This document shows positions 15,702-23,984 of a stretch of DNA of 64,000 nt, piece after piece. The stretch lies in contig CAJTZO010000009.1 of NCBI GenBank assembly GCA_910583755.1, positions 1-64,000 of the forward strand, read 5' to 3'. The notes beneath the pieces were generated by a model, which was given only the letters and a program-made list of their open reading frames with translations, was not told the DNA's origin and ran no database searches. The position numbers and the translations under genes are program-made. The DNA is from an uncultured Clostridia bacterium. Its GTDB lineage: Bacteria; Bacillota; Clostridia; Lachnospirales; Anaerotignaceae. The first letter of the stretch is position 1. Each line of letters begins with the position of its first letter.

Positions 15702-16244
15702 TCACTTCTTACCGGTCTTACCAACTTTTCTTCTGATATGCTCATCAGCATATTTAATTCCTTTACCTTTGTAAGGTTCAGGTGGTCTTTTTGTTCTGAT
15801 TTCTGCTGCAAATTGTCCAACTTTTTCTTTGTCGATACCTTTTACAGTAATTTTGTTTTGTCCTTCCAGCACTGTTTCAATGCCTTCTGGATCCATCATT
15901 TCCACTGGATGAGAATAGCCCAATGTTAATGTCAATTTTTTGCCGGATTTTGCTGCTCTATAACCAACACCATTGATTTCAAGCACTTTTTCATAACCTT
16001 GTGTTACGCCGACAACCATATTATAAATTAATGTTCTTGTTAAACCATGTAATGCTCTATGTCTTTTCAAATCACTTGGTCTTGTCACTGTGATTTGTCC
16101 ATTTTCCATTGCGATGTTCATGTCATCAGCCAATTTACGTTCTAAAGTTCCCTTAGGTCCTTTTACTGTAATATGGTTTCCTTCGCCAATTTTTACTTCC
16201 ACACCTGCTGGAATTTCAATTGGCAATTTACCAATACGTGACAT
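15702..16244 (-). CDS. rplF: 50S ribosomal protein L6
   Basis: L6 lies near the sarcin-ricin loop and the factor-binding site. The 180-residue, two-domain protein reads MSRIGKLPIEIPAGVEV at the start and has the second-domain motif KRPPEPYKGKGIKYADEHIRRKVGKTGKK at the end. The start at 16244 is chosen because AGGAGG lies 8 bases upstream and homology begins there; a GTG three codons earlier is in frame. It follows rpsH in the spc operon. Confidence 0.98.
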   Translation of the reverse strand: MSRIGKLPIEIPAGVEVKIGEGNHITVKGPKGTLERKLADDMNIAMENGQITVTRPSDLKRHRALHGLTRTLIYNMVVGVTQGYEKVLEINGVGYRAAKSGKKLTLTLGYSHPVEMMDPEGIETVLEGQNKITVKGIDKEKVGQFAAEIRTKRPPEPYKGKGIKYADEHIRRKVGKTGKK

Positions 16245-16274
16245 GGTCTGCACCTCCTATTATCTTTTTACCTC

Positions 16275-16676
16275 TTACCAAATAAATGCAATTACTTCGC
16301 CGCCAACGCCTGCGTTTCTTGCTTGTTTATCTGTCATTAATCCTTTACTTGTAGAAATAATTGCTGTTCCAAGTCCGCCCAACACTTTTGGAAGTTCTTC
16401 TTTTCCAGCAAAAACTCTTAAACCAGGTTTTGAAATTCTTTTTAATCCTGTAATTACCTTTTCGTTTTTGTCTTTTCCATATTTCAAGGAAATACGAATG
16501 GTAGCTTTTACGCCGTCTTCAATCACTTCATAACCTTTGATATATCCTTCTGCTGTCAAAATATCAGCGATTGCTTTTTTCATTTTTGAAGAAGGCACAT
16601 CAACTGTATCATGTTTAGCAGTATTTCCATTTCTAATTCTTGTAAGCATATCTGCGATTGGGTCGCTCATTGACAT
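16275..16676 (-). CDS. rpsH: 30S ribosomal protein S8
   Basis: A primary 16S rRNA-binding protein, and in many bacteria the autogenous repressor of the spc operon. The 133-residue protein has MSDPIADMLTRIRNGN near the N-terminus and the diagnostic C-terminal GVGGEVIAFIW with upstream GTAIISTSKGLMTDKQAR. ATG at 16676 follows AGGAGGATTTTCAT; a second ATG two codons later is possible. No anomalies. Confidence 0.98.
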   Translation of the reverse strand: MSMSDPIADMLTRIRNGNTAKHDTVDVPSSKMKKAIADILTAEGYIKGYEVIEDGVKATIRISLKYGKDKNEKVITGLKRISKPGLRVFAGKEELPKVLGGLGTAIISTSKGLMTDKQARNAGVGGEVIAFIW

Positions 16677-16696
16677 ATGAAAATCCTCCTTTCCCT

Positions 16697-16882
16697 TTAC
16701 CAGCTTGCTTTTTTAACGCCCGGAATCTGTCCTTTGTATGCTAATTCACGGAAGCAAATACGGCAAATTCCAAATTTTTTTAACACAGCATGAGGTCTGC
16801 CGCAAACTCTGCAACGTGTATATGCTCTTGTGGAAAACTTTGGTTTTCTCTGTTGCTTTACGACCATTGATTTTTTAGCCAT
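16697..16882 (-). CDS. rpsZ: 30S ribosomal protein S14, zinc-binding type Z
   Basis: The short, 61-residue zinc form of S14. The ligands Cys24, Cys27, Cys40 and Cys43 are intact in CRVCGRPHAVLKKFGICRIC. It ends GQIPGVKKASW, as in Bacillus RpsZ. It lies between rplE and rpsH, the normal spc position. Its zinc dependence means a zinc-independent paralogue may exist elsewhere in the genome, but none is in this window. Confidence 0.98.
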   Translation of the reverse strand: MAKKSMVVKQQRKPKFSTRAYTRCRVCGRPHAVLKKFGICRICFRELAYKGQIPGVKKASW

Positions 16883-16897
16883 TTTTGTCCCTCCCTA

Positions 16898-17437
16898 TTA
16901 TTTCGCGAATGGCATTCCGAATAATCTTAATAATTCTCTTGCTTCTTCGTCTGTTTTTGCAGTTGTAACGAATACAATATCCATACCTCTAATTTTGTCT
17001 ACTTTATCATACTCAATTTCAGGGAAGATTAACTGCTCTTTAATACCCATTGTGTAATTGCCACGTCCATCAAAAGAATTTGCTTTTACACCATGAAAGT
17101 CACGTACACGAGGCAATGCAATATTAATCAGTCTGTCTGCAAATTCATACATTCTGTTGCCTCTTAAGGTTACTTTACAACCGATGGCCATACCTTCACG
17201 GAGTTTAAAAGCTGCAACGGATTTTTTTGCTTTGGTAATAATTGGTTTTTGTCCGGAAATAATGGTCAAATCTTTTACCGCACCATCCAATACTTTTGCA
17301 TTATCCTTTGCTTCTCCAACGCCCATATTGATAATAATTTTTTCAATTTTTGGTACTGCTAATTTATTTTTATAAGAAAATTTCTTTGTCATTTCTGGGA
17401 TGATTTCATCATTATAAAAATCTCTTAATCTACTCAA
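16898..17437 (-). CDS. rplE: 50S ribosomal protein L5
   Basis: 5S rRNA-binding protein of the central protuberance. The 179 residues include KLAVPKIEKIIINMGVGEA, ITKAKKSVAAFKLREGMAIGCKVTLRG, the FHGVKANSFDGRGNYTMGIKEQLIFPEI block, and the C-terminal ELLRLFGMPFAK. Length and motifs are typical. It lies between rplX and rpsZ. Confidence 0.98.
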   Translation of the reverse strand: MSRLRDFYNDEIIPEMTKKFSYKNKLAVPKIEKIIINMGVGEAKDNAKVLDGAVKDLTIISGQKPIITKAKKSVAAFKLREGMAIGCKVTLRGNRMYEFADRLINIALPRVRDFHGVKANSFDGRGNYTMGIKEQLIFPEIEYDKVDKIRGMDIVFVTTAKTDEEARELLRLFGMPFAK

Positions 17438-17458
17438 TTGTTACCCTCCTTTCACAAA

Positions 17459-17770
17459 TTAGTCAATTACTTCTCCTGTTTTCTTTGCAACTCTTACTTT
17501 TTTACCATCTTTTATCATTGCACCCAGTCTGGTTGGTTTGCCATCATGCAAATACATTACATTGGAAACATGAATATAATTTTCTTTTTTAATAATACCA
17601 CCCTGCTGATTCATTGGGTTCGGTTTTACGTGTTTTGATACCATATTCACGCCTTCTACAATGACTCTATTGTTTTTTAGGTCTACTTTGAGTATTTTAC
17701 CTTGTTTACCTTTATCTTTTCCGGCAATCACAACTACTTTGTCGCCGCTTTTTAATTTTATTTTCGCCAC
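17459..17770 (-). CDS. rplX: 50S ribosomal protein L24
   Basis: An assembly-initiator protein of the large subunit with an N-terminal KOW domain (IKLKSGDKVVVIAGKDKGKQGKI). The 103-residue length and the NMVSKHVKPNPMNQQGGIIKKE block are characteristic. The start follows AGGAGGTGTATGAGCG-type spacing. It lies between rplN and rplE as expected. Confidence 0.98.
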   Translation of the reverse strand: MAKIKLKSGDKVVVIAGKDKGKQGKILKVDLKNNRVIVEGVNMVSKHVKPNPMNQQGGIIKKENYIHVSNVMYLHDGKPTRLGAMIKDGKKVRVAKKTGEVID

Positions 17771-17787
17771 CGCTCATACACCTCCTA

Positions 17788-18156
17788 TTAAAGCACTTCT
17801 GGTGCGAGAGATAATATTTTCATAAACTGCTTTTCTCTCAGCTCTCTTGCAACAGGTCCAAAAATACGAGTTCCTCTTGGATTTTTATCATCTTTAATAA
17901 TCACTGCTGCATTTTCATCAAAGCGGATATAACTTCCATCTGGTCTACCAACAGAATTTACTGTTCTAACCACAACTGCTTTTACAACATCGCCTTTTTT
18001 AACAACACCGCCGGGTGTTGCATCTTTAACAGAAGCAACGATAATATCACCAACACCTGCATATCTTCTTGTAGAACCTCCAAGCACTCTGATACAGAGA
18101 AGTTCTTTTGCACCTGAATTATCTGCTACCTTTAATCTGGTTTCTTGTTGAACCAT
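17788..18156 (-). CDS. rplN: 50S ribosomal protein L14
   Basis: Forms intersubunit bridges. The 122-residue protein begins MVQQETRLKVADNSGAKELLCIRVLGG and ends REKQFMKILSLAPEVL, the exact family ends. The frame remains open 19 codons upstream, but homology and the AGGAGGCATTTATT site place the start at 18156. It lies between rpsQ and rplX. Confidence 0.98.
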   Translation of the reverse strand: MVQQETRLKVADNSGAKELLCIRVLGGSTRRYAGVGDIIVASVKDATPGGVVKKGDVVKAVVVRTVNSVGRPDGSYIRFDENAAVIIKDDKNPRGTRIFGPVARELREKQFMKILSLAPEVL

Positions 18157-18176
18157 AATAAATGCCTCCTCTAGTA

Positions 18177-18434
18177 TTATTTTGCTTTTTCCATGATTTG
18201 CACAAGACGCCATCTTTTATCTTTGGACAAAGGTCTTGTTTCCATCACTTTTACACGGTCACCAATGCCACATTCATTATTTTCATCATGTGCTTTTAGT
18301 TTATAAGTTCTATTCACAATTTTACCGTACAAAGGATGTTTTACTTTATCTTCCACAGCTACTACAATGGTTTTATCCATTTTGTCGCTGACAACTTTAC
18401 CAATTCTTGTTTTACGAAGATTTCTTTCTTCCAC
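18177..18434 (-). CDS. rpsQ: 30S ribosomal protein S17
   Basis: A primary 16S rRNA-binding OB-fold protein. The 85-residue product shows RKTRIGKVVSDKMDKTIVVAVEDKVKHPLYGK and the C-terminal GDRVKVMETRPLSKDKRWRLVQIMEKAK, both diagnostic. The start follows GGAGGCAGCCTC-type sequence. It sits between rpmC and rplN in the S10 region. No anomalies. Confidence 0.98.
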   Translation of the reverse strand: MEERNLRKTRIGKVVSDKMDKTIVVAVEDKVKHPLYGKIVNRTYKLKAHDENNECGIGDRVKVMETRPLSKDKRWRLVQIMEKAK

Positions 18435-18457
18435 GAGGCTGCCTCCTTTCCTCTTTG

Positions 18458-18667
18458 TTATTCAGCCGCTTTTTGTTTTTGCGTAATAACGGTTTGTATT
18501 CTTGCTATATTTTTACGAACTTCCTTAATTCTTGCAGTATTGTCTAACTGGTTTGTTGCATTTTGAAATCTCAGGTTAAACAATTCTTTTTTTGCAGAAA
18601 CAAGGTCATTTTTCAATTCATCTGCTGATTTTCCAACTAATTCATTTACATAGCCTTTTATTTTCAC
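18458..18667 (-). CDS. rpmC: 50S ribosomal protein L29
   Basis: A small two-helix protein at the peptide exit tunnel, where it contacts trigger factor and SRP with L23. The 69 residues include LVGKSADELKNDLVSAKKELFNLRFQNATNQLDN and RIKEVRKNIARIQTVI. Its start codon overlaps the rplP stop by 4 bases (ATGA), so translation is coupled to rplP. Confidence 0.97.
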   Translation of the reverse strand: MKIKGYVNELVGKSADELKNDLVSAKKELFNLRFQNATNQLDNTARIKEVRKNIARIQTVITQKQKAAE

Positions 18668-19098
18668 TGCTGCTCACCTTCCATTTCCTGTTCTGCACGA
18701 GAAACGATTTTACATTTGATTGGCAGTTTGTGGATTGCAAGTCTCAACGCTTCTCTTGCTGTTTCTTCTGCAACGCCACCAATTTCAAACATAATTCTGC
18801 CCGGTTTGACTACTGCTACCCAATATTCTGGGGAACCTTTACCAGAACCCATACGAGTTTCTGCTGGTTTTGCGGTAATTGGTTTGTCTGGGAAAATTTT
18901 AATCCAAACATTACCACCACGTTTAATATATCTTGTCATCGCAATACGGGCTGCTTCAATCTGATTAGAAGTAATCCAGCTTGGTTCACAAGCTTGAATA
19001 CCATAATCGCCGTATGTGATTTTATTTCCTCTCATTGCTCTGCCTTTTAAACGGCCTCTCATTTGTTTACGTCTTTTGACTCTTTTAGGCATTAACAT
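18664..19098 (-). CDS. rplP: 50S ribosomal protein L16
   Basis: Organises the A-site region and central protuberance. The 144-residue protein reads MLMPKRVKRRKQMRGRLKGRAMRGN at the start and has EARIAMTRYIKRGGNVWIKIFPDKPITAKPAETRMGSGKGSPEYWVAVVKPGR in the centre (positions about 45-100), fully typical. The first ATG (19098) is kept because the family begins MLxPKRVK. It is translationally coupled to rpmC. Confidence 0.98.
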   Translation of the reverse strand: MLMPKRVKRRKQMRGRLKGRAMRGNKITYGDYGIQACEPSWITSNQIEAARIAMTRYIKRGGNVWIKIFPDKPITAKPAETRMGSGKGSPEYWVAVVKPGRIMFEIGGVAEETAREALRLAIHKLPIKCKIVSRAEQEMEGEQQ

Positions 19099-19099
19099 C

Positions 19100-19759
19100 T
19101 TATTTCGCGCCTCCTTCCTTTTTTGCTGCTTTTACAGGAAGAACCTCTCCTTTATAAATCCAAACCTTTACGCCCAGTTTGCCATAGGTTGTATCTGCTT
19201 CTGCAAAACCATAGTCAATATCTGCACGCAATGTTTGAAGTGGAATGGTACCTTCATGGTAGCTTTCGCCACGCGCCATATCAGCACCGCCCAAACGTCC
19301 GGAAACAGCTGTTTTGATACCTTTTGCACCAAATTTCATTGTTCTACCCATTGCTTGTTTCATTGCTCTACGGAATGTTACACGGTTTTCCAACTGCTGT
19401 GCAATATTTTCTGCAACAAGTTGTGCATCCAATTCTGGTCTTTTGATTTCTTCAATATTGATTGCAACTTTATGTTTTGTCAATTTTTGTACATGACCTT
19501 TTAATTCTTCAATCGCTTGACCATTTCTACCAATTACAATACCTGGTTTTGCAGTATAAACAGTAATTTTTACTCTTTCTGCTGTTCTTTCAATGGCAAT
19601 TTTAGAAATACCTGAAGAATATAATCTCTTTTTAATAAATTTCCTTATTTTAACATCTTCTACCAAGTAGTTTGCAAATTCCTTTTCCGCATACCACTTT
19701 GTGTCCCAGTCTTTAATAATTCCAACTCTTAATCCATGTGGATTTACTTTTTGTCCCAT
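19100..19759 (-). CDS. rpsC: 30S ribosomal protein S3
   Basis: S3 forms part of the mRNA entry tunnel and helicase site. The 219-residue protein begins MGQKVNPHGLRVGIIKDWDTKWYA, has the KH domain motif VIGRNGQAIEELK, and the C-terminal GRLGGADMARGESYHEGTIPLQTLRADIDYG. Two adjacent ATGs are present; the second (19759) has the better spacing to AGGAGG and matches the family start. It lies between rplV and rplP. Confidence 0.98.
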   Translation of the reverse strand: MGQKVNPHGLRVGIIKDWDTKWYAEKEFANYLVEDVKIRKFIKKRLYSSGISKIAIERTAERVKITVYTAKPGIVIGRNGQAIEELKGHVQKLTKHKVAINIEEIKRPELDAQLVAENIAQQLENRVTFRRAMKQAMGRTMKFGAKGIKTAVSGRLGGADMARGESYHEGTIPLQTLRADIDYGFAEADTTYGKLGVKVWIYKGEVLPVKAAKKEGGAK

Positions 19760-19770
19760 CATTGCCCTCC

Positions 19771-20160
19771 TTATCTCTCATTAAGGATTATGGATATATG
19801 ACTTGATCTTTTTAATATTCTATATGCTCTGCCCTGTGCTCTAGGACGGATTCTTTTCATTGTAGGGCCTTGGTTGGCGCTCACTTCTTCAACATATAAT
19901 TTATTAATATCCATACCCAAATTATTTTCTGCATTTGCTACTGCGGATTTCAACACTTTTGCAATAATCTCTGCTGCATATCTTGGAGAATACTGCAACA
20001 AAGCCGCTGCTGTAGCAACATCTTTGCCTTTAATCTGGTCTAACACAATTTTTGCTTTTGTGGCTGGGATGCCAACATACTTCGCAGATGCATGTGGTCT
20101 TTTTTCTCTATTGTCCAAATTTCTTTGTTTTTTAATTTGGCTTCTATGTCCTTTTGCCAT
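19771..20160 (-). CDS. rplV: 50S ribosomal protein L22
   Basis: Lines the peptide exit tunnel; the loop near the C-terminus can carry macrolide-resistance mutations. The 129-residue protein has an N-terminal extension MAKGHRSQIKKQRNLDNREKRPHA ahead of the usual ASAKYVGIPATKAKIVLDQIKGK start of the L22 fold, and the conserved EVSANQGPTMKRIRPRAQGRAYRI. The basic extension of about 24 residues compared with B. subtilis is seen in some clostridia. Confidence 0.97.
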   Translation of the reverse strand: MAKGHRSQIKKQRNLDNREKRPHASAKYVGIPATKAKIVLDQIKGKDVATAAALLQYSPRYAAEIIAKVLKSAVANAENNLGMDINKLYVEEVSANQGPTMKRIRPRAQGRAYRILKRSSHISIILNER

Positions 20161-20188
20161 AGCGAAACCTCCTTCCAGTCTTTTTCAA

Positions 20189-20473
20189 TTAACGAACTTT
20201 TGATTTCTTTTCTGCGTCTTTTCCGTGTCCTCTGTAGGTTCTTGTCAATGCAAATTCACCCAGCTTATGACCTACCATATCTTCTGTAATATATACAGGC
20301 ACATGTTTTCTGCCGTCATGTACTGCAATGGTATGTCCAATCATATCTGGAAAGATTGTGGAACGACGAGACCAAGTTTTGATAACACTTTTTTCTCCAG
20401 ATGCATTCATTGCATCAATTTTTTTCAAAAGATGTTCGTCAGCAAATGGTCCCTTTTTTAATGATCTAGCCAT
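20189..20473 (-). CDS. rpsS: 30S ribosomal protein S19
   Basis: A head protein next to S13. The 94-residue product has MARSLKKGPFADEHLLKKI, IKTWSRRSTIFPDMIGHTIAVHDGRKHVPVYI, and GHKLGEFALTRTYRGHGKDAEKKSKVR, matching the family along its length. The start follows AGGAGGATACAAAAA. It lies between rplB and rplV. Confidence 0.98.
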   Translation of the reverse strand: MARSLKKGPFADEHLLKKIDAMNASGEKSVIKTWSRRSTIFPDMIGHTIAVHDGRKHVPVYITEDMVGHKLGEFALTRTYRGHGKDAEKKSKVR

Positions 20474-20518
20474 TTTTTGTATCCTCCTTATGCGATATTA
20501 ACACAAATGTGCAAGTTA

Positions 20519-21349
20519 TCAGCCGTTTCTACGACGTACAATATATTTATTGGAAGCTTTATGTTTTTTACGAGTTTTATATCCCATTGCTGGTTTACCC
20601 CAAGGTGTCATTGGTGATGGACGACCAATAGGTGCTCTACCTTCACCACCGCCGTGAGGGTGGTCATTAGGGTTCATAACAGAACCACGAACTGTAGGTC
20701 TGATACCCATGTGACGTTTTCTTCCAGCTTTACCGATATGCACTAATTCATGGTCGATATTGCCCACTTGACCAATGGTTGCTCTACAGTCAATTGGTAA
20801 TAATCTCATTTCACCAGATGGAAGTTTTACTGTTGCATATTTTCCTTCTTTGGCCATCAACTGTGCAACATTTCCTGCAGAACGAACAAGCTGTCCACCT
20901 TTTCCTGGTTTCATTTCAATGTTATGAATATTGGCACCAACTGGGATGGCTCTCATTGGTAAAGCATTTCCCACTCTTACCTCTGCTTCCAAACCGTTCA
21001 TAACAGTATCGCCTACTTTTAAGCCAACAGGTGCAAGAATATAAGATTTTGTACCATCAGCATATACAATCAAAGCAATATTTGCTGTTCTATTTGGGTC
21101 ATATTCAATTCCCACTACTTTCGCAGGAATACCATCTTTATTTCTTTTAAAATCAACCATTCTATATTTTAATTTTGCACCGCCGCCTTTATGGCGTACT
21201 GTAATTTTACCTTGATTATTTCTACCTGAATTTTTTTTGATATGAACTACCAAAGATTTTTCAGGAGTTGATTTTGTAATTTCATCAAATGCGGACACTG
21301 TCATGTGTCTTCTGGACGGTGTATATGGTTTATATCTTTTAATAGCCAC
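20519..21349 (-). CDS. rplB: 50S ribosomal protein L2
   Basis: The large-subunit protein needed for peptidyl transferase activity and subunit joining. The 276 residues include IKRYKPYTPSRRHMTVSAF, the conserved His in MNPNDHPHGGGEGRAPIGRPSPMTPWGKPAMGYKTR and the C-terminal KYIVRRRNG. The open frame begins at 21358 with GTG, but the GTG at 21349 (GTG GCT ATT) has AAAGGAG at proper spacing and gives the usual MAIKRYKP start. Confidence 0.98.
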   Translation of the reverse strand: MAIKRYKPYTPSRRHMTVSAFDEITKSTPEKSLVVHIKKNSGRNNQGKITVRHKGGGAKLKYRMVDFKRNKDGIPAKVVGIEYDPNRTANIALIVYADGTKSYILAPVGLKVGDTVMNGLEAEVRVGNALPMRAIPVGANIHNIEMKPGKGGQLVRSAGNVAQLMAKEGKYATVKLPSGEMRLLPIDCRATIGQVGNIDHELVHIGKAGRKRHMGIRPTVRGSVMNPNDHPHGGGEGRAPIGRPSPMTPWGKPAMGYKTRKKHKASNKYIVRRRNG

Positions 21350-21413
21350 CTTTTCCACTCCTTTCAGTGTGTTCTCAACTATCTACACGTTCCCGTGTGT
21401 ATCCTACTTTCTA

Positions 21414-21713
21414 TTACATTCCTTGGAAGATTTCAATATCTTTGCTTTCTGCTGTTAATTTTACAATCGCTTTTTTTCTTTTTGCTGTTTTTCCCCATAT
21501 CATACCACGTCTTTTTGGTTTACCTTTATAGTTCATGGTGTGAACAGCTTCTACTTTTGCGCCATCAAACATTTTTTCCACAGCTTCTTTGACCTGTGTT
21601 TTGGTTGCGTCTGGGTGTACCAAGAAAGTGTATTTTTTTTCATCCAGCATAGACATACTTTTTTCTGTAATGATTGGTTTTTGAATAATGTCATAATACT
21701 TTAAATCAGCCAT
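21414..21713 (-). CDS. rplW: 50S ribosomal protein L23
   Basis: An exit-tunnel protein and docking site for trigger factor and SRP. The 99-residue protein shows YDIIQKPIITEKSMSMLDEKKYTFLVHPDATKTQVKEAVEKMF and NYKGKPKRRGMIWGKTAKRKKAIVKL. Its start codon shares one base with the rplD stop, indicating coupled translation. No anomalies. Confidence 0.98.
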   Translation of the reverse strand: MADLKYYDIIQKPIITEKSMSMLDEKKYTFLVHPDATKTQVKEAVEKMFDGAKVEAVHTMNYKGKPKRRGMIWGKTAKRKKAIVKLTAESKDIEIFQGM

Positions 21714-22333
21714 TATGCGTACACCTCCTCAATTTTTGCTACTGCTTCTTTTGTTACAACTAAGGTATTATATTTTAATAAATCATAAACATTGATGGTA
21801 TTTACGGAAGCAGTTTTTACTTCTGGAATATTTCTTGCAGAAAGCATTACATTTTTGTTGGAACCATCCATAACAATCAATGCTTTGCCACATTTAATAT
21901 TATTTAAAACTTTTGCCATCTCTTTTGTTTTGATTTCACCTAAATTTAATTCATCTAATACAATTATTTTGTTTTCTGCTACTTTTGTAGAAAGTGCAGA
22001 CTGTAAAGCCAATCTTTTTACTTTTTTGTTTAACTTAAAAGAATAACTTCTTGGCTTTGGAGCAAAAACAACGCCACCGCCTGTCCATTGTGGAGAACGT
22101 GTAGAACCTTGTCTTGCTCTACCAGTACCTTTTTGTCTCCAAGGTTTTCTGCCGCCGCCTCTTACTTCAGCACGTGTTTTTGCACTTTGTGTACCTTGTC
22201 TTTGATTTGCAAGATATTGTACTACTGCTAAATGCATTACATGTTCATTTGCTTCTATTCCGAAAATAGCGTCATTGAGCTCAATTGTGCCAACATTTTC
22301 GCCATTCATGTTCATTACTGCAACATTTGCCAT
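21713..22333 (-). CDS. rplD: 50S ribosomal protein L4
   Basis: An early-assembly protein whose extended loop lines the exit tunnel; in E. coli it is the repressor of the S10 operon. The 206-residue protein has QGTQSAKTRAEVRGGGRKPWRQKGTGRARQGSTRSPQWTGGGVVFAPKPR (about 40-95), the hallmark loop. It lies between rplC and rplW and overlaps rplW by one base. Confidence 0.98.
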   Translation of the reverse strand: MANVAVMNMNGENVGTIELNDAIFGIEANEHVMHLAVVQYLANQRQGTQSAKTRAEVRGGGRKPWRQKGTGRARQGSTRSPQWTGGGVVFAPKPRSYSFKLNKKVKRLALQSALSTKVAENKIIVLDELNLGEIKTKEMAKVLNNIKCGKALIVMDGSNKNVMLSARNIPEVKTASVNTINVYDLLKYNTLVVTKEAVAKIEEVYA

Positions 22334-22361
22334 TTGTTTGTTCCTCCTTTCGTAAAGTAAA

Positions 22362-22991
22362 TTAAGCCTTTACGCTGTCTTTAATTACAAGTACCGCACC
22401 TTTTGGACCAGGAACAGCACCTTTTACTAAAAGTAAATTTTTTTCAGCGTCTGCACGAACTACTTCAATGTTTTGAATGGTTACATTCACATGACCCATA
22501 TGTCCAGGCATTTTTTTGTTCTTTTTAACACGACCTGGTGTTGTACCAGAACTCATAGAACCAACAACTCTGTGAGATTTGGAACCATGTCCCATAGGTC
22601 CTCTTTGCGCATTGTAACGTTTGATGGTGCCTTGGAATCCTTTTCCTTTAGAAACACCACTTACATCTACTTTATCGCCTGCTGCAAAGACATCTGCTTT
22701 TAATTCTGCACCAATTTCATAGGCACTTGTATCTTCTAAACGAAATTCTTTTAAATATTTTTTTGCTGTTACACCAGCTTTATCAAAATGACCCTTCATA
22801 GGTTTTGAAACATGTTTTTCTTTTGCATCTGTAAAACCTACTTGAATTGCTTCATAGCCATCATTTTCCGTTGTTTTTTTCTGTATTACAACGCAAGGAC
22901 CTGCTTCTAAAACAGTAACAGGAATTAAAGTACCTTTTTCTGTGAAAATTTGTGTCATTCCCACTTTTTTTGCCATAATTGCTTTTTTCAT
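22362..22991 (-). CDS. rplC: 50S ribosomal protein L3
   Basis: Binds near the 3' end of 23S rRNA and helps form the peptidyl transferase centre. The 209-residue product begins MKKAIMAKKVGMTQIFTEKG and contains SKGKGFQGTIKRYNAQRGPMGHGSKSHR with MPGHMGHVNVTIQN, the loop facing the active site. It is separated from rpsJ by 116 nt that include a TTGACA-like element, so a minor internal promoter is possible. Confidence 0.98.
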   Translation of the reverse strand: MKKAIMAKKVGMTQIFTEKGTLIPVTVLEAGPCVVIQKKTTENDGYEAIQVGFTDAKEKHVSKPMKGHFDKAGVTAKKYLKEFRLEDTSAYEIGAELKADVFAAGDKVDVSGVSKGKGFQGTIKRYNAQRGPMGHGSKSHRVVGSMSSGTTPGRVKKNKKMPGHMGHVNVTIQNIEVVRADAEKNLLLVKGAVPGPKGAVLVIKDSVKA

Positions 22992-23107
22992 TTCTTGTAC
23001 CTCCTAATATTCTACAGCGGATTACCTCTTTTTATAAAGAAGAAATCATACTAGTTGACAAATTTATTTTTACAAAAAGGTCTGTCAAAAACCATTCCTT
23101 TTTTGGC

Positions 23108-23422
23108 TTATTTCATAACTTTTAAGACAATATCAACACCAGCAGGTAAATCTAATCTGCTTAAAGCATCTGCTGTTTTAGGGCTTGGTGATATAATATC
23201 AATCAGTCTTTTATGTGTTCTCATTTCAAATTGCTCTCTGGAATCTTTATATTTGTGAACAGCTCTTAAAATTGTCACAACTTCTTTTTTTGTAGGTAGT
23301 GGAATAGGTCCGCTTACCTGAGCACCTGTTTTCTTAGCAGTCTCAATAATTTGAGCTGCGGACTGGTCGATCAATGTATGATCATATGCTTTAAGACTGA
23401 TTCTGATTTTTGGGTTAGCCAT
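23108..23422 (-). CDS. rpsJ: 30S ribosomal protein S10 (NusE)
   Basis: S10 serves in the small-subunit head and as NusE, the antitermination partner of NusB. The 104-residue product has IRISLKAYDHTLIDQSAAQIIETAKKTGAQVSGPIPLPT and the C-terminal FEMRTHKRLIDIISPSPKTADALSRLDLPAGVDIVLKV. It is the first gene of the whole 16-kb ribosomal cluster, behind a probable promoter at 23683-23711 and a ~250-nt leader. Confidence 0.98.
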   Translation of the reverse strand: MANPKIRISLKAYDHTLIDQSAAQIIETAKKTGAQVSGPIPLPTKKEVVTILRAVHKYKDSREQFEMRTHKRLIDIISPSPKTADALSRLDLPAGVDIVLKVMK

Positions 23423-23676
23423 AAAAAAAGTCCCCTCCTTTTCGTACTATTTAAACTTCAGCACGACAAGCGGTGACTGCACACATCGGATGCATCTTCA
23501 AAGACACACAAAGAATCCCTTTCTTTTCTCAATAAAAGTAGGAAAATCTTTTCCATATTCAGTACAGTGACCATGTCGCCCGGTTTCTTGAACTGGACAT
23601 CGCTCCGCAGAAAAACCTGCACACAATTCATTTTGTATGCTGCAACCTTCTGTATCCTCGCTCGTATGTCACAACG
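23423..23676 (-). promoter_or_regulatory. Long 5' leader of the S10-spc-alpha cluster
   Basis: About 250 nt separate the inferred transcription start near 23676 from the rpsJ ATG. The stretch is more GC-rich than the surrounding intergenic DNA and has no open reading frame. Short complementary segments (for example ATGTC with GACAT around the CCGGGC near 23575-23605, and TGCA with TGCA near 23480-23500) suggest structure. A ribosomal-protein autoregulatory leader is plausible, but I do not recognise a named class. Confidence 0.45.
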
Positions 23677-23682
23677 TAATTC

Positions 23683-23711
23683 AGTATATCGGAAAAATGG
23701 AATTTACGCAA
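23683..23711 (-). promoter_or_regulatory. Promoter of the S10-spc-alpha cluster
   Basis: The minus strand reads TTGCGT (23706-23711), a 17-nt spacer, then TATACT (23683-23688). The region upstream (23712-23990) is very A/T-rich, which could supply an UP element for this highly expressed operon. Confidence 0.7.
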
Positions 23712-23984
23712 GCATTTTTTTAAAATTTTAGGGCAAAATATTATCATAAAATTAACAAGATTTTTGTAATTTATTTGTATATTTTGTATAATTTCCGAAT
23801 TAAGGTTTGCCTTTTCTAGAAGTATTTCCCACTTTCCATTGATTTATGCCATTCTTTTTGCATCTAATTTTTATGATGTACTATATTAAAAATATCCAAA
23901 ATAAAACAAACAAAATAGACTTTTCCATAAGATTCTATTGTCATTCATCTATAATTATTCAATTCTATTGTACAGCAGTGAAAC

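Noticed and set aside
15602..15820. Minus-strand 72-codon frame between rplF and rplR
   Set aside because: It overlaps the rplF end in another frame and covers the repeat fragment; no family similarity.
22992..23107. Internal promoter between rpsJ and rplC
   Set aside because: TTGACA is present on the minus strand, but the best -10 (TAAATT, 16 nt away) is poor; too weak to list as a feature.
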